From positions 558,001 through 622,000 of the forward strand of contig NZ_JARXOW010000001.1 of the NCBI RefSeq assembly GCF_030182585.1: 64,000 nt of DNA, given 5' to 3'. This document shows positions 44,943 to 54,107 of this stretch, one piece after another. The notes under the pieces are model-generated. The model saw only the letters and a list, made by a program, of their open reading frames with translations. It did no database searches and was not told the origin of the DNA. Position 1 is the stretch's first letter; each line of letters begins with the position of its first letter. Source of the DNA: Pedobacter faecalis (GTDB taxonomy: Bacteria > Bacteroidota > Bacteroidia > Sphingobacteriales > Sphingobacteriaceae). The position numbers and the translations under genes were made by a program.

Positions 44943-46049
44943 TTATAATGTCTTGCTTAAAAAGGCTTCCAATTCAGCACCTTTCAGATTCTTGGCAATG
45001 ATTTTCCCATTTGGATCCAACAGGAAAGAGCTTGGGATGGAGTTGATCTGATACATGCGCACTACAGGACCCTCGAAATCTTTCAATTCCCCTCCATGAG
45101 TCCAGGTAAGGCCATCATCTTCGATAGCTTTCTTCCATGCGATCGCGTCTTTGTCGAGCGAAATGCCCAGAATCGTAAAATTCTTGTCTTTATACTTGTT
45201 ATAGGCCTTCACCACGTTAGGGTTTTCCTCGCGGCAAGGCATACACCAGGAAGCCCAAAAATCTATAAGCAAGTATTTACCCTTGAAATCGGAAAGTTTA
45301 ATTTGTTGGCCGCCTTTGAGCGCGGGAAGCGTGAAGTCTGGCGCCTGTTGCCCCACCTGCACCTTTTTCAAGCCTGCCATCTTCGATACAAAGTCGCTCA
45401 CCACCTGGTTCCCCTTAAAACGATCCTTGATGTCATCGGCATAGGCAACCATTTCGCGTTCATACTCGGCCGGATTTAACATATTAATAGCGAAGAAGCC
45501 GGCGAGTGATTCAGAATTCTCCTGAGCAAATTTTAAAACGGCCTTATTCATTGCCTCAACTTCTGCCATATAAGCAGGGCGCATTTGCTCCATGATCATG
45601 TCGCGCTTATCGGGCTGAGCCTCTACGTTCTTGTCGAACTGCTGCTGGATGCGGTTTATTTTAATGACGTACTCATTCTTCGTTTTATTCAGCTCATGAA
45701 GTTTCTCGGCTTCGCGTGCGCCGGAAACATTATAAGTTAGTGAGGGATCCGCGAGGTCGGCTTCTATTTCAATATCATCGCCATTTTTTGCGATCAGCAG
45801 ATATTCATTATCTCCGGCAGCCACCCTAAAAAAATCAGCCTCCGGCGATTCATGTTCAAATTTAAATTCACCTTTCTCGGAAAGTACCGTAGAGTCGACC
45901 GGCGTGTTGCTATTTTGCCGAAGGCCGTATAAATAAACTTTTCCTTTAAGGTCTACATTCTTAAAAGTGCCGCTGATCGTAAAGCTGTCTTTGTTTTTGC
46001 AGGCCATAAAAGCCGAGCAAAGCATAATGATATATGATAATCTTTTCAT
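44943..46049 (-). CDS. TlpA-family thiol-disulfide oxidoreductase lipoprotein with DUF4369
   Basis: 368 residues with a lipoprotein signal (SYIIMLCSAFMACKNKD, Cys at 17). The N-terminal DUF4369-type beta domain (FTISGTFKNVDLKGKVYLYG) is followed by a helical linker. The C-terminal TlpA thioredoxin domain has the active site FWASWCMPCREENPNVVKAY (CMPC) and the cis-Pro loop INSIPSSFLLDPNGKII. It acts in the periplasm, facing reductive disulfide chemistry. It lies 21 nt downstream of gatB on the same strand, though a functional link is not evident. Confidence 0.9.
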   Translation of the reverse strand: MKRLSYIIMLCSAFMACKNKDSFTISGTFKNVDLKGKVYLYGLRQNSNTPVDSTVLSEKGEFKFEHESPEADFFRVAAGDNEYLLIAKNGDDIEIEADLADPSLTYNVSGAREAEKLHELNKTKNEYVIKINRIQQQFDKNVEAQPDKRDMIMEQMRPAYMAEVEAMNKAVLKFAQENSESLAGFFAINMLNPAEYEREMVAYADDIKDRFKGNQVVSDFVSKMAGLKKVQVGQQAPDFTLPALKGGQQIKLSDFKGKYLLIDFWASWCMPCREENPNVVKAYNKYKDKNFTILGISLDKDAIAWKKAIEDDGLTWTHGGELKDFEGPVVRMYQINSIPSSFLLDPNGKIIAKNLKGAELEAFLSKTL

Positions 46050-46070
46050 TGGATGAAGATATTATTGGGA

Positions 46071-47534
46071 TTAGTTTAATTTTTCCTGTAGCAATTGATT
46101 TACTTTTTGCGGGTCAGCCTTACCCTTTGCGAGTTTCATGACCTCACCTACAAACAGTCCGAGCACACCCTTCTTACCCTTTTTGTAAGCCTGAACCTGT
46201 GCCTCATATTTCTCCAGTACCAGATTTACATGAGCGGCCAGTTCGTCCACATCGTTCGAAATCAGCAGATTTAACTGCGCTGCAAATTGCTCCGCATCGG
46301 CTTCGGGTTTTCCATAAAGAGCGGGCAACAATTGCTGTAAGGCAACCTGCTGGGTGATCCGTTTCTCGTCTACCATATTCACAAGATCTGCCAGTTGCTC
46401 CGGAGTGATCTTAAACGCAGCGATGTCGATTTGCCGCTCGTTCAATAGAGCTCTTACTGCACCTACAAGCCAATTTGCTAAACTCTTAACGTTATTTACA
46501 TGCGTTATTGCATCGTTAAAATACTTGAGCAGATAAATGTCTTCCGCAATCAGCAACGCATCTGCCGCCGCAACACCATGTTCCTGTACCAACTGCTTGC
46601 TTACTGAAGCAGGAAGGGCGGGCATGTCAAACATTATCTGCGCCAGCCACTCTTCTGATATATGTATCGGGGCCAGGTCAGGATCAGGGAAATAGCGATA
46701 ATCATTGGCTTCCTCCTTGCTCCTCATTGGAGCAGTTGTGCCCTTATCAGCATCAAAATTTAACGTACTCTGGACGATCTTTCCCCCTGCGCTGACAACG
46801 GCCGTCTGGCGTCCATACTCAAAGTCTATCGCTCTTCGCAGGTTTCTTATGGAGTTCAGGTTTTTCACCTCACAGCGGGTACCGTATTCCAGGGTACCAA
46901 CAGGGCGTATAGAGATGTTTGCGTCACAGCGCAGACTTCCCTCCTCCATATTGCCATCGCTGACATCAAGGAAGCGCACCAGTTTCCGCAGTTCGGTCAG
47001 TAAAGCCGAGGCTTCTTCAGATGAACGGATATCCGGCTCGGTAACGATTTCAATGAGCGGCACGCCGGCGCGGTTCAGATCTACAAATGAATAAGCATCA
47101 TGCTGGTCATGCATACTTTTACCAGCATCCTCTTCCAGGTGTATCCGGTTAATACCGATCCGCTTCTCCGTACCGTCACCCAAGGTTATGTTTAGAAACC
47201 CGTTCTGGCAGATCGGTTGGTTATCCTGTGTGATCTGGTAACCTTTAGGTAAATCTGCATAAAAATAGTTTTTCCTGTCGAAGTAATTAACCGCATTGAT
47301 GCTGCAGTTCAGTGCAAGGCCCATTCTTACGGCTTTAGCCACAACCTCCTTATTCAGTTTTGGCAGCGCACCTGGCAAAGCAAGTGATACAGGCGAAATA
47401 TTGGCGTTTGGTTCAGCGCCGAAAGCAGCACTGTCTGACGAAAATATCTTTGACTTTGTATTGAGCTGTACGTGTATTTCCAGGCCTGAAACCAATTCGT
47501 ATTCAGATATAGAAACTTCGGGTGGTTGACTCAT
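46071..47534 (-). CDS. gatB: Aspartyl/glutamyl-tRNA amidotransferase subunit B
   Basis: 487 residues, normal length. GatB with GatA and GatC converts misacylated Glu-tRNAGln or Asp-tRNAAsn to the amide form. Signature parts are GLEIHVQLNTKSKIFS at the start, DRKNYFYADLPKGYQI, HLEEDAGKSMH, RCDANISIRP, NLNSIRNLRRAIDFEYGRQ and RYFPDPDLAPI. The C-terminal YqeY-like tail ends GKADPQKVNQLLQEKL. gatA and gatC are not nearby, which is common in this group. Confidence 0.97.
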   Translation of the reverse strand: MSQPPEVSISEYELVSGLEIHVQLNTKSKIFSSDSAAFGAEPNANISPVSLALPGALPKLNKEVVAKAVRMGLALNCSINAVNYFDRKNYFYADLPKGYQITQDNQPICQNGFLNITLGDGTEKRIGINRIHLEEDAGKSMHDQHDAYSFVDLNRAGVPLIEIVTEPDIRSSEEASALLTELRKLVRFLDVSDGNMEEGSLRCDANISIRPVGTLEYGTRCEVKNLNSIRNLRRAIDFEYGRQTAVVSAGGKIVQSTLNFDADKGTTAPMRSKEEANDYRYFPDPDLAPIHISEEWLAQIMFDMPALPASVSKQLVQEHGVAAADALLIAEDIYLLKYFNDAITHVNNVKSLANWLVGAVRALLNERQIDIAAFKITPEQLADLVNMVDEKRITQQVALQQLLPALYGKPEADAEQFAAQLNLLISNDVDELAAHVNLVLEKYEAQVQAYKKGKKGVLGLFVGEVMKLAKGKADPQKVNQLLQEKLN

Positions 47535-47630
47535 TTATGGCTAGCAGTTACTTATCAATTGAAATTTAAATATACAAACATAACCATTTGAAGCGTTATA
47601 AGGATACACAAATACTAAAACCATGAATCT

Positions 47631-47960
47631 ATGAAACGATTAATTTTACTGGTGGCTCTCGGATTTGCATCCGTCGCCGCAACAACAACCGCCAGCGCGC
47701 AGGTCAGTGTCAACATCAACATTGGTGCGCAGCCAAGATGGAGTCCCGTTTATTATGAAACCGTGGCCTACCGACCAGTTTATACACGGCCAGTGGTATA
47801 TACCCGACCTGTCGTTTACACGCGTCCGGTAGCTACGCATTACGTCCGGACGGTTAAATACAAATCACAGCCAAGCTGGAAAAGCTACAAGAAGTATACA
47901 AAGAAACATCATAAACATCATGGCAAGCGTCACCCACATCATGGCAGGCATCGCCGTTAA
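47631..47960 (+). CDS. Small secreted basic protein with YTRPVV repeats
   Basis: 109 residues with signal peptide (LILLVALGFASVAATTTASAQ). The mature protein has a tandem tyrosine-proline repeat (VYTRPVVYTRPVVYTRPVA) and a very basic His/Lys-rich tail (KHHKHHGKRHPHHGRHRR). It could bind metal, nucleic acid or anionic polymers. No known domain. It is monocistronic and ends at a strong bidirectional terminator. Confidence 0.75.
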   Translation: MKRLILLVALGFASVAATTTASAQVSVNINIGAQPRWSPVYYETVAYRPVYTRPVVYTRPVVYTRPVATHYVRTVKYKSQPSWKSYKKYTKKHHKHHGKRHPHHGRHRR

Positions 47961-47962
47961 TG

Positions 47963-47996
47963 AAAAATGGGCGGTCAAATGACCGCCCATTTTTTT
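47963..47996. terminator. Strong bidirectional Rho-independent terminator
   Basis: A 15-bp stem (47963-47977 with 47980-47994) includes GGGCGGTCA and TGACCGCCC and is flanked by A-run and T-run on the two sides. It serves the plus-strand basic protein gene and the minus-strand TlpA gene that ends at 48012. Confidence 0.9.
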
Positions 47997-48011
47997 GATA
48001 TTGCACCTCGA

Positions 48012-49172
48012 CTATTTCATTAACTCCCTGACTTGTGCAATAGTTACATTTTCCGCTACAACGGTACCTTTTTCATCCAGAAGGAACATTGCCGGAATCG
48101 TTCTGATCTTCCAGGCTGCTGAGGTTGCACCCTTGTCCAGAAAACTTGGCCAGGCCAGCTGTTCTTCTTTTTCAGCTTTCAGCCAGTCGGCCTCCTTCTT
48201 GTCAATAGACAGACTTACAATTTGCAGTCCCTTCGCGTTCATATCGGCATACAGAGACTTCAATGCCGGGATTGACTTGCGGCAGGGCTGGCACCATGAC
48301 GCCCAGAAATCGACCAAGGTATATTTATTACCTTTCAGCAACTGACTCAGATCAGCGTCTTTCTTGTCATTGGTCATCGCTTCAAACAGCGGAGCCTTCT
48401 CACCTAAGAATCCTTTAGGAAACAATTCATCTTTTATCTTCTGCCCATAGTAGCTTTCCTGCGCTGTCTGCGACAATTTATTGAAAACAGGTTTCTGTTC
48501 GGGCGTGAAATACGAGTAAGCGTTTAACATCAGAAACGCACCCCACCAGCTGTCTTTGTTGGCCGTAATCAGAGAATCAAAAGTCACCTCAACTTTATCA
48601 AAAAAAGCCTTCTCATCAGCTTCAAACTTTTTATAAGCTGCAGTCTTATACAAAGAATCAAGTTTTACTGAATCTTTGGCCTGTCTGGCCGCACTAACCT
48701 GCTTCATGATAGCCTCACCGCGACGGTTATAATCCATATGATCCTGATTGAGCTTTTCCCGGTAGGAAGTCTTTTTCAGGTATTCCTCATGGAGCTTGCT
48801 CCCGGAAACCTTAAGATCCTGCAGATCAAGAAACTTGTTGTTATAACGTTCTGCGGTACTCCCAGTAGCCGTAATAGTGATGTTGCTGCTGTTGTCGACC
48901 ATCACCTGGCATCCCCCGTAATGGCCTTTCACCGAAATTCTAAACAGCCTCGGCCCCGGTATGCTGCCGCTGAAGCTGAACTGCCCGCCCTTCAAAACGG
49001 CCGTAGCCACAGGCTTCTCGTCGTCGTGCGTTCCGGAAGGAATAAGTTCCAGCACAGTGCCATCCGCCAAACCTGTAAACTTTCCTTTAATCGTATATCC
49101 TGGCGCTGCAGATGACGCGATCAGATTGCATAAAAGCAACGCGAAAATGCCCAATAATCTAAATAATCTCAT
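48012..49172 (-). CDS. TlpA-family thiol-disulfide oxidoreductase with DUF4369 (second of pair)
   Basis: 386 residues from the ATG at 49172, which begins the signal peptide (MRLFRLLGIFALLLCNLIASSA); the longer frame overlaps the upstream gene and is not signal-like. DUF4369 region (YTIKGKFTGLADGTVLEL) and C-terminal TlpA domain with DFWASWCQPCRKSIPALKSL (CQPC) and IRTIPAMFLLDEKGTVV. It is the last gene of the SusCD operon, 7 nt after its paralogue. It may maintain thiols of exported proteins or the substrate of the uptake system. Confidence 0.9.
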   Translation of the reverse strand: MRLFRLLGIFALLLCNLIASSAAPGYTIKGKFTGLADGTVLELIPSGTHDDEKPVATAVLKGGQFSFSGSIPGPRLFRISVKGHYGGCQVMVDNSSNITITATGSTAERYNNKFLDLQDLKVSGSKLHEEYLKKTSYREKLNQDHMDYNRRGEAIMKQVSAARQAKDSVKLDSLYKTAAYKKFEADEKAFFDKVEVTFDSLITANKDSWWGAFLMLNAYSYFTPEQKPVFNKLSQTAQESYYGQKIKDELFPKGFLGEKAPLFEAMTNDKKDADLSQLLKGNKYTLVDFWASWCQPCRKSIPALKSLYADMNAKGLQIVSLSIDKKEADWLKAEKEEQLAWPSFLDKGATSAAWKIRTIPAMFLLDEKGTVVAENVTIAQVRELMK

Positions 49173-49179
49173 AGCTGAA

Positions 49180-50292
49180 CTAATTAAAAAGTGTAGCAAG
49201 TTTTTTCTCCAATGCGTCTCCCCTAAGGTCCTTGGCGATAATTTTCCCGCTGGCATCTACCAGGAAACTCATCGGGATGGATTTTATTCCATATTCTAAG
49301 GCCAGGTCGCTCTTCCATCCTTTTAGATCTGAGGCATGAACCCAATTCAACTTGTCCGCTTCAATCGCGGCCAGCCACCTGTCTTTCTTGTCATCCAGTG
49401 AAATACCGATGATCTCAAAGCCTTTATCATGATATTTCTCATATGCCTTGACCAGATTCGGGTTCTCTTTGCGACACGGACCACACCAGCTTGCCCAGAA
49501 GTCAACGAGCACAACTTTCCCTTTAAAATCGGCCAAAGACACAGCTTTGCCGTTTTTGTCGGGCACGGAGAATTGAGGGGTAACTCCAATACCGGTTTTA
49601 GCATTGATCTTGATTGATTCACCCAACTGAAGTCCGTAATAAGAGTTCTTAGCCTGCGGCGCCAACGCTGCATAAGTGCTTGCCGCTTTTTCAGGGTTGG
49701 GATAGTTTACGAACCGGTCGATGATAATATAGGGAAGCACAGGCGAAGCCGGGTATCTCTTTACAAAAGCCTCCACAGAATCGATCAATCTTTTGTTTAA
49801 CTGTTCAAATCCGGCATCGACGACAGAACGGTCGGCGGGTTTACCGGTCGATTTTGAAAGCTTATCCAAACTATCCGCCTGCTTATACAACACACCCGCA
49901 CGAGACGTTACAGCTCTCCATGCAGACGCCCATTCCGTCCAAACGCGGTAATGCTTTGCACCGGTTACTTTAGCTGAGGTCATGTCATTAAAATTTGCGG
50001 ATATGCTGATGTTTTCCTTCAGCCCAACGGGTATACTGAGAAATCCACTCTTCCCGAACCGCAGGTAGCAGATCAGCCCGTCTGGAGCTTCCCCTTTAAA
50101 AGAGAATGTGCCATTTGACGCCGCAACCGAGTCCTTAATCTGCTTATCGCCGTAGCTGGCATTTAAATAAGCCATGCCGTTTCCCAAGCCCTCAACCCGA
50201 CCGGTAATTTTGTAAGATGCAGTTTGTTGCGCATTTGCGGTAACCGCTGCCATCATACATATAGCAACGGTTAACAATTTTCTTGATCTCAT
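49180..50292 (-). CDS. TlpA-family thiol-disulfide oxidoreductase with DUF4369 (first of pair)
   Basis: 370 residues from the ATG at 50292, the start of the signal peptide (KLLTVAICMMAAVTANAQ). DUF4369-like region (YKITGRVEGLGNGMAYLN) followed by a helical part and a TlpA domain with DFWASWCGPCRKENPNLVKAY (CGPC) and IKSIPMSFLVDASGKII. It overlaps in role with the downstream paralogue. It is located 32 nt after the PKD-like lipoprotein gene in the SusCD operon. Confidence 0.9.
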   Translation of the reverse strand: MRSRKLLTVAICMMAAVTANAQQTASYKITGRVEGLGNGMAYLNASYGDKQIKDSVAASNGTFSFKGEAPDGLICYLRFGKSGFLSIPVGLKENISISANFNDMTSAKVTGAKHYRVWTEWASAWRAVTSRAGVLYKQADSLDKLSKSTGKPADRSVVDAGFEQLNKRLIDSVEAFVKRYPASPVLPYIIIDRFVNYPNPEKAASTYAALAPQAKNSYYGLQLGESIKINAKTGIGVTPQFSVPDKNGKAVSLADFKGKVVLVDFWASWCGPCRKENPNLVKAYEKYHDKGFEIIGISLDDKKDRWLAAIEADKLNWVHASDLKGWKSDLALEYGIKSIPMSFLVDASGKIIAKDLRGDALEKKLATLFN

Positions 50293-50324
50293 ATTCTTTT
50301 TGGATGATTTTATTAAATGCATGA

Positions 50325-51866
50325 TTAATACTTATAAGCCATATCCACTATTCGAGCAAAATCCGTAACCACTTTGGTGTAAGATCCGATACCTCCCACA
50401 GTATTTATGGCGAAGTAGTATACCTTACCTTGTGTCCCATTCCAAGTAGCTACAGCAAGTTTAGCTCCGGCGCGATCGACATAGTCTCTCGCATATTTAA
50501 CACATGTAATATTCTCACCAGTTGGAAAACTATAAGTTTCAACTACAGTATTGGAGCTGGTCTCGTATCTCGACAAAACGTTACCGTTGCCATAGTAAAT
50601 ATGAGGCGTGCGGGTAGAACCAGCTGCTGCACTGAAGTTCAGAATACCGGGTGCATTCATTTGTGTCTTACCGAGTGTAATGATCGGGGAAGCAGTAGTG
50701 TTTTTTGTCTTGTACCGCAATAGGAAAGGCTGATTGTTAGCGTCTTTCATGATCGCATTATAGTCGTGCGCCACATCAGCAGAATCCTGGAAAATCATGG
50801 TCATGCCAACATCGTTCATATCAAAAACACTGCTCACACCCGTGCTTGCTCCCGAAGGAAACGCTTCAAGCGTACCTGCTACCGGAGTCGGGTTGTACGC
50901 CTGTATCCTGTAAAAACGTTTATCAGTATTATCGTAAACAATAGCCGGGAAAGTCTCGCCCCCAACCACAAATGGAGCAAGTGAATAATTCCTGTTTCCC
51001 TGTGGATTGAGTGCGATGTCGCCCCACTTTTTAACGCCGGGGAAACCACCTACGAGGTTGCTGTGCAATTTTCCATTATTTATTGCTATCCCGAGCGAAG
51101 GAGAACGTACCCCACTGTAGGTATACTGGCTTGTCCAGGTCATTACAGTCGGATTAATTACAGAAGGCGCACTAAAGAACAGAAAGCTGTAATCAAACTT
51201 CTTAACCATCGTCAGGTAATTATATTCCTGACTACCCTGATCGGCCAGAATGTACATTCTTTTACCCGTTGCAGAAATATCATCCGTAACGGGATAGGTC
51301 GTGATCTCAAGCTTCCGCGGACCAGTAATGGCAGATGTATTACGGTCGTTATAGATTCCGTGCTCAGCAGTATAATCTGTGAAAATGAAAGACAGATCGC
51401 CTTTGCCCGCCTTATCCTCAAGCACCATCCATCCGGTCGCGTATTTATTACCTACCAGGACGCTGTAGTTCAGGTAAGAGCTTACTCCGGTTTGTTTGTC
51501 GGTAGCACGTAATCTAATAATAAAAGGTTCGCCTAAAGTAAAAGTCTCGGGCTTAACGACAATCTTCAATTCATGTCCGGTGGCAATCTCCTCTCTTGGG
51601 GCGGCCAAACTTACGGCCCCATTGTTATTGTAAAGAAGCCAGGTAAATTCCACATTGGAAATGTTTTCTGCCAGGCTCTGAGTTAGAGCGGGTTTAAGCT
51701 TTAAGCTATCTCCCTGAAAAATTGTCATTTGAGTGGCTGACTTTGGATCGCTCAAACCTATCTGATTAACCGGCTTTATATCCAGATTACTGTCATCTTT
51801 ATAGCAGCTCGTTAAGGAAACTATTCCCAAACCGATTACCGCTAGGTTCTTATATATTGCATTCAT
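50325..51866 (-). CDS. PKD-like lipoprotein of a SusCD operon
   Basis: 513 residues with a lipoprotein signal (LAVIGLGIVSLTSCYKDD, Cys near 21). The N-terminal third has an Ig/PKD-like fold (GDSLKLKPALTQSLAENISNVEFTWLLY); the rest is a beta-rich propeller-like region (YAFPSG-like loops, SVFDMNDVGMTMIFQDSADVAHDY). Families of this type follow SusC/SusD/DUF4843 genes in Bacteroidota and probably lie on the cell surface to bind ligand. It is in the same operon as the flanking genes. Confidence 0.75.
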   Translation of the reverse strand: MNAIYKNLAVIGLGIVSLTSCYKDDSNLDIKPVNQIGLSDPKSATQMTIFQGDSLKLKPALTQSLAENISNVEFTWLLYNNNGAVSLAAPREEIATGHELKIVVKPETFTLGEPFIIRLRATDKQTGVSSYLNYSVLVGNKYATGWMVLEDKAGKGDLSFIFTDYTAEHGIYNDRNTSAITGPRKLEITTYPVTDDISATGKRMYILADQGSQEYNYLTMVKKFDYSFLFFSAPSVINPTVMTWTSQYTYSGVRSPSLGIAINNGKLHSNLVGGFPGVKKWGDIALNPQGNRNYSLAPFVVGGETFPAIVYDNTDKRFYRIQAYNPTPVAGTLEAFPSGASTGVSSVFDMNDVGMTMIFQDSADVAHDYNAIMKDANNQPFLLRYKTKNTTASPIITLGKTQMNAPGILNFSAAAGSTRTPHIYYGNGNVLSRYETSSNTVVETYSFPTGENITCVKYARDYVDRAGAKLAVATWNGTQGKVYYFAINTVGGIGSYTKVVTDFARIVDMAYKY

Positions 51867-51902
51867 TGTATTTGCTTTAATTGTATTTCTGCTTAGACTA
51901 TA

Positions 51903-52592
51903 TTATGGGAAAAATACCTGCTGCCCGAACTCATCTATCAGAGGTCCGTATTGCTGGTTGTACTCAAGCAGGGCATTTCTTGCCTTTTGGGATAAGAAGC
52001 GGGAATCCTGAGGCAGAGGACCTGCGTTCCAGTTCGTCTTACCGGTAGCAGTGATCAGGAAACGGAACTTTACCTCAGAGTAACTTCCAAAATAGGCCGA
52101 CCATGTTGTCTCCCAATTAGTGGGTTTAGAAAGAATGTCGGCCAGGGTGAACTTATACCGAAGTCTGTTAGGATATCCGGGCTTAAAGTCGCTGTTTTCA
52201 GATACACGCAACGTTGCCGTAAGCGTACTGTCTTTTAGCCCTGGTTTCCGGTAAACATAAATAGGAACCCTTGCGGTAAATTGATTGGCTTTGACTATAG
52301 CACTACCAACCCTATAATGGTATCCTGCTTTTGCAGAACTTGCCTGCGTGGGTACCAGATTAATCGTCCGGTCCCTGTCGGCTGCCTTGCCAATAATTCG
52401 AAAGTTTACGAAGATAGAATCGGTCACCACACTAGCCGGACTCGTTGCAAAAGTATAGTCTGTACTGTCGGGAAATGACTCTACATAGACCAGATCAGCC
52501 TGGTTAAACAACAACTCTTCATTCTTTGCGCAGGATGCCATGATGCAGACAGGCACCATCAACATCAAACAATTTTTTAATATCTTTTTCAT
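51903..52592 (-). CDS. DUF4843-family lipoprotein
   Basis: 229 residues from the ATG at 52592, which starts a lipoprotein signal (KNCLMLMVPVCIMASCAKN); upstream in-frame ATGs lie within or next to the SusD coding end. The beta-rich mature part contains DSIFVNFRIIGKAADRDRTINLVP and VPIYVYRKPGLKDSTLTATLRV, typical of DUF4843 surface proteins. These are encoded between SusD and PKD-like lipoproteins in uptake operons; the function may be to stabilise the SusCD complex. Confidence 0.75.
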   Translation of the reverse strand: MKKILKNCLMLMVPVCIMASCAKNEELLFNQADLVYVESFPDSTDYTFATSPASVVTDSIFVNFRIIGKAADRDRTINLVPTQASSAKAGYHYRVGSAIVKANQFTARVPIYVYRKPGLKDSTLTATLRVSENSDFKPGYPNRLRYKFTLADILSKPTNWETTWSAYFGSYSEVKFRFLITATGKTNWNAGPLPQDSRFLSQKARNALLEYNQQYGPLIDEFGQQVFFP

Positions 52593-52611
52593 TTCTCTTG
52601 TCATAAAATGG

Positions 52612-54096
52612 TTAGTTGCCCTCAATTCCAAATTCCAGTTCATCATTCGGGATCGGGAAAACGTATTTAGCAGTCGACATAGGATTTGATATCCCATCAG
52701 GCAGCGTGGTAACATTCATACGTTTGTAGTAATACCATAACTGACCCTCTGCGTAGAAATCCTTCCGATATTCAAACTGAATTTCCGCATCAAGCGCCGT
52801 CTGGGTAGCAGGCACGGGCAATTCCGGAATCAATCTGCTGGTACGTACCTCGTTTAGGTAAGCGGTCCCTTCAGCCAATGTGGGTGCGGCCTCGGCAGCG
52901 ATATAATACATCTCTGAAAGTTTAATAAGCGGTACAAGGCGCTGCTTCACATTGGTCGGCGCATCGCTCCAGTATTTCTTGGTATACACCGTACTTGCTG
53001 CGATTTCGTTCCACAAACTCTTAGAAGCACCAGGTCTGCGCACATCGGTACCATAACCCACAAGTGAAGCCTGGTAAGTCGCATCCAGTTTAGCGCGCGT
53101 CGACCACAAATCTGTAGTTTCTCCTGTTGCGTTAGAGTTCTTAAATAAATCGTCCGCAATCGCTTTCATGCCCGAAACATAAATTGAAAAAATATGTTCC
53201 GTACTGAAAGTAAGGTCAGAATTAACGGAACCTGCATCTGCATTTATTTCAGCCGAAGTGATAAATTTAAACTTATCGCTGTCAATAACCTCCTTGGCAT
53301 ACTTCAATGCGTTTACCTTATCACCCTTATACAAATAAAGCCTGGCAAGTAATGCTTTTACAGCCCAATAGTTCATATGATTTTGTCTGTATTGCAAAAA
53401 GAGGTCAGCATTAGTACTTCCCTGATTGTCTTTTATCTGATCGATCGTTTGGTGCACAGACAATAAGCGTTCAGCCTCCTTAAGATCTGCCTCACATAGA
53501 CCAATCACCTCTCCAAGCGAAAGTCTGGCCTGAGATACCACAGTAAAATCTTTCATATAAGCAACCGAAGGCTTACCGGCGTTGGCACCACCATCGTAGC
53601 GTTCAGAAAAAAGCCTGGCAAGGTCAAAATGTTGGTACGCACGCATTGCCAGTGCCTCACCCTTGATGATGTTTTTTGTGTTTTCATCAAGTACACCAGC
53701 GCTCTGGTCAATATTCTTAAGCAGGAAATTAACCTGTGCAATATTGGAATATTGCTTTTTAAACATGTTAGCGATCATCGTCTGTATCTCCGAATCGGCA
53801 TAGTTATAACGCGCTAGTTTACCAATGGTGGTTATTGTAGACGACTTATTTTCGTAGCGCTGAGCCATGATGTCAAGCATATAAAAACTGAGCCACGAAC
53901 CGTAAGTTTCCCTCGACGCAGCCCCCTGATAGACGCCAAACAAGGCATCAATATATCCCTGCCTGGTGCTAAACTGCTTCGTTTCTTTCACTTGGGTTTT
54001 AGGATCTACGTCTAACCATTTCTTGCACGACGACAGGCAAATCATCATGGCAAACAGATAAATCGGAAATAATGAAGTAATTTTTTTAAATCTCAT
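52612..54096 (-). CDS. SusD/RagB-family nutrient-binding outer-membrane lipoprotein
   Basis: 494 residues. Lipoprotein signal (YLFAMMICLSSCKKWLDVDP, Cys at 24) followed by the TPR-like helical scaffold of SusD: FGVYQGAASRETYGSW, AEALAMRAYQHFDLARLFSERYDGG-like EALAMRAYQHFDLARLF, and the C-terminal signature EFRYEFFGEGQ-like IQFEYRKDFYAEGQLWYYYKR. It forms the lid of the SusC barrel at the cell surface and binds the transported ligand. Gene order sigma, FecR, SusC, SusD is canonical. Confidence 0.93.
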   Translation of the reverse strand: MRFKKITSLFPIYLFAMMICLSSCKKWLDVDPKTQVKETKQFSTRQGYIDALFGVYQGAASRETYGSWLSFYMLDIMAQRYENKSSTITTIGKLARYNYADSEIQTMIANMFKKQYSNIAQVNFLLKNIDQSAGVLDENTKNIIKGEALAMRAYQHFDLARLFSERYDGGANAGKPSVAYMKDFTVVSQARLSLGEVIGLCEADLKEAERLLSVHQTIDQIKDNQGSTNADLFLQYRQNHMNYWAVKALLARLYLYKGDKVNALKYAKEVIDSDKFKFITSAEINADAGSVNSDLTFSTEHIFSIYVSGMKAIADDLFKNSNATGETTDLWSTRAKLDATYQASLVGYGTDVRRPGASKSLWNEIAASTVYTKKYWSDAPTNVKQRLVPLIKLSEMYYIAAEAAPTLAEGTAYLNEVRTSRLIPELPVPATQTALDAEIQFEYRKDFYAEGQLWYYYKRMNVTTLPDGISNPMSTAKYVFPIPNDELEFGIEGN

Positions 54097-54107
54097 GATA
54101 TGTCTAT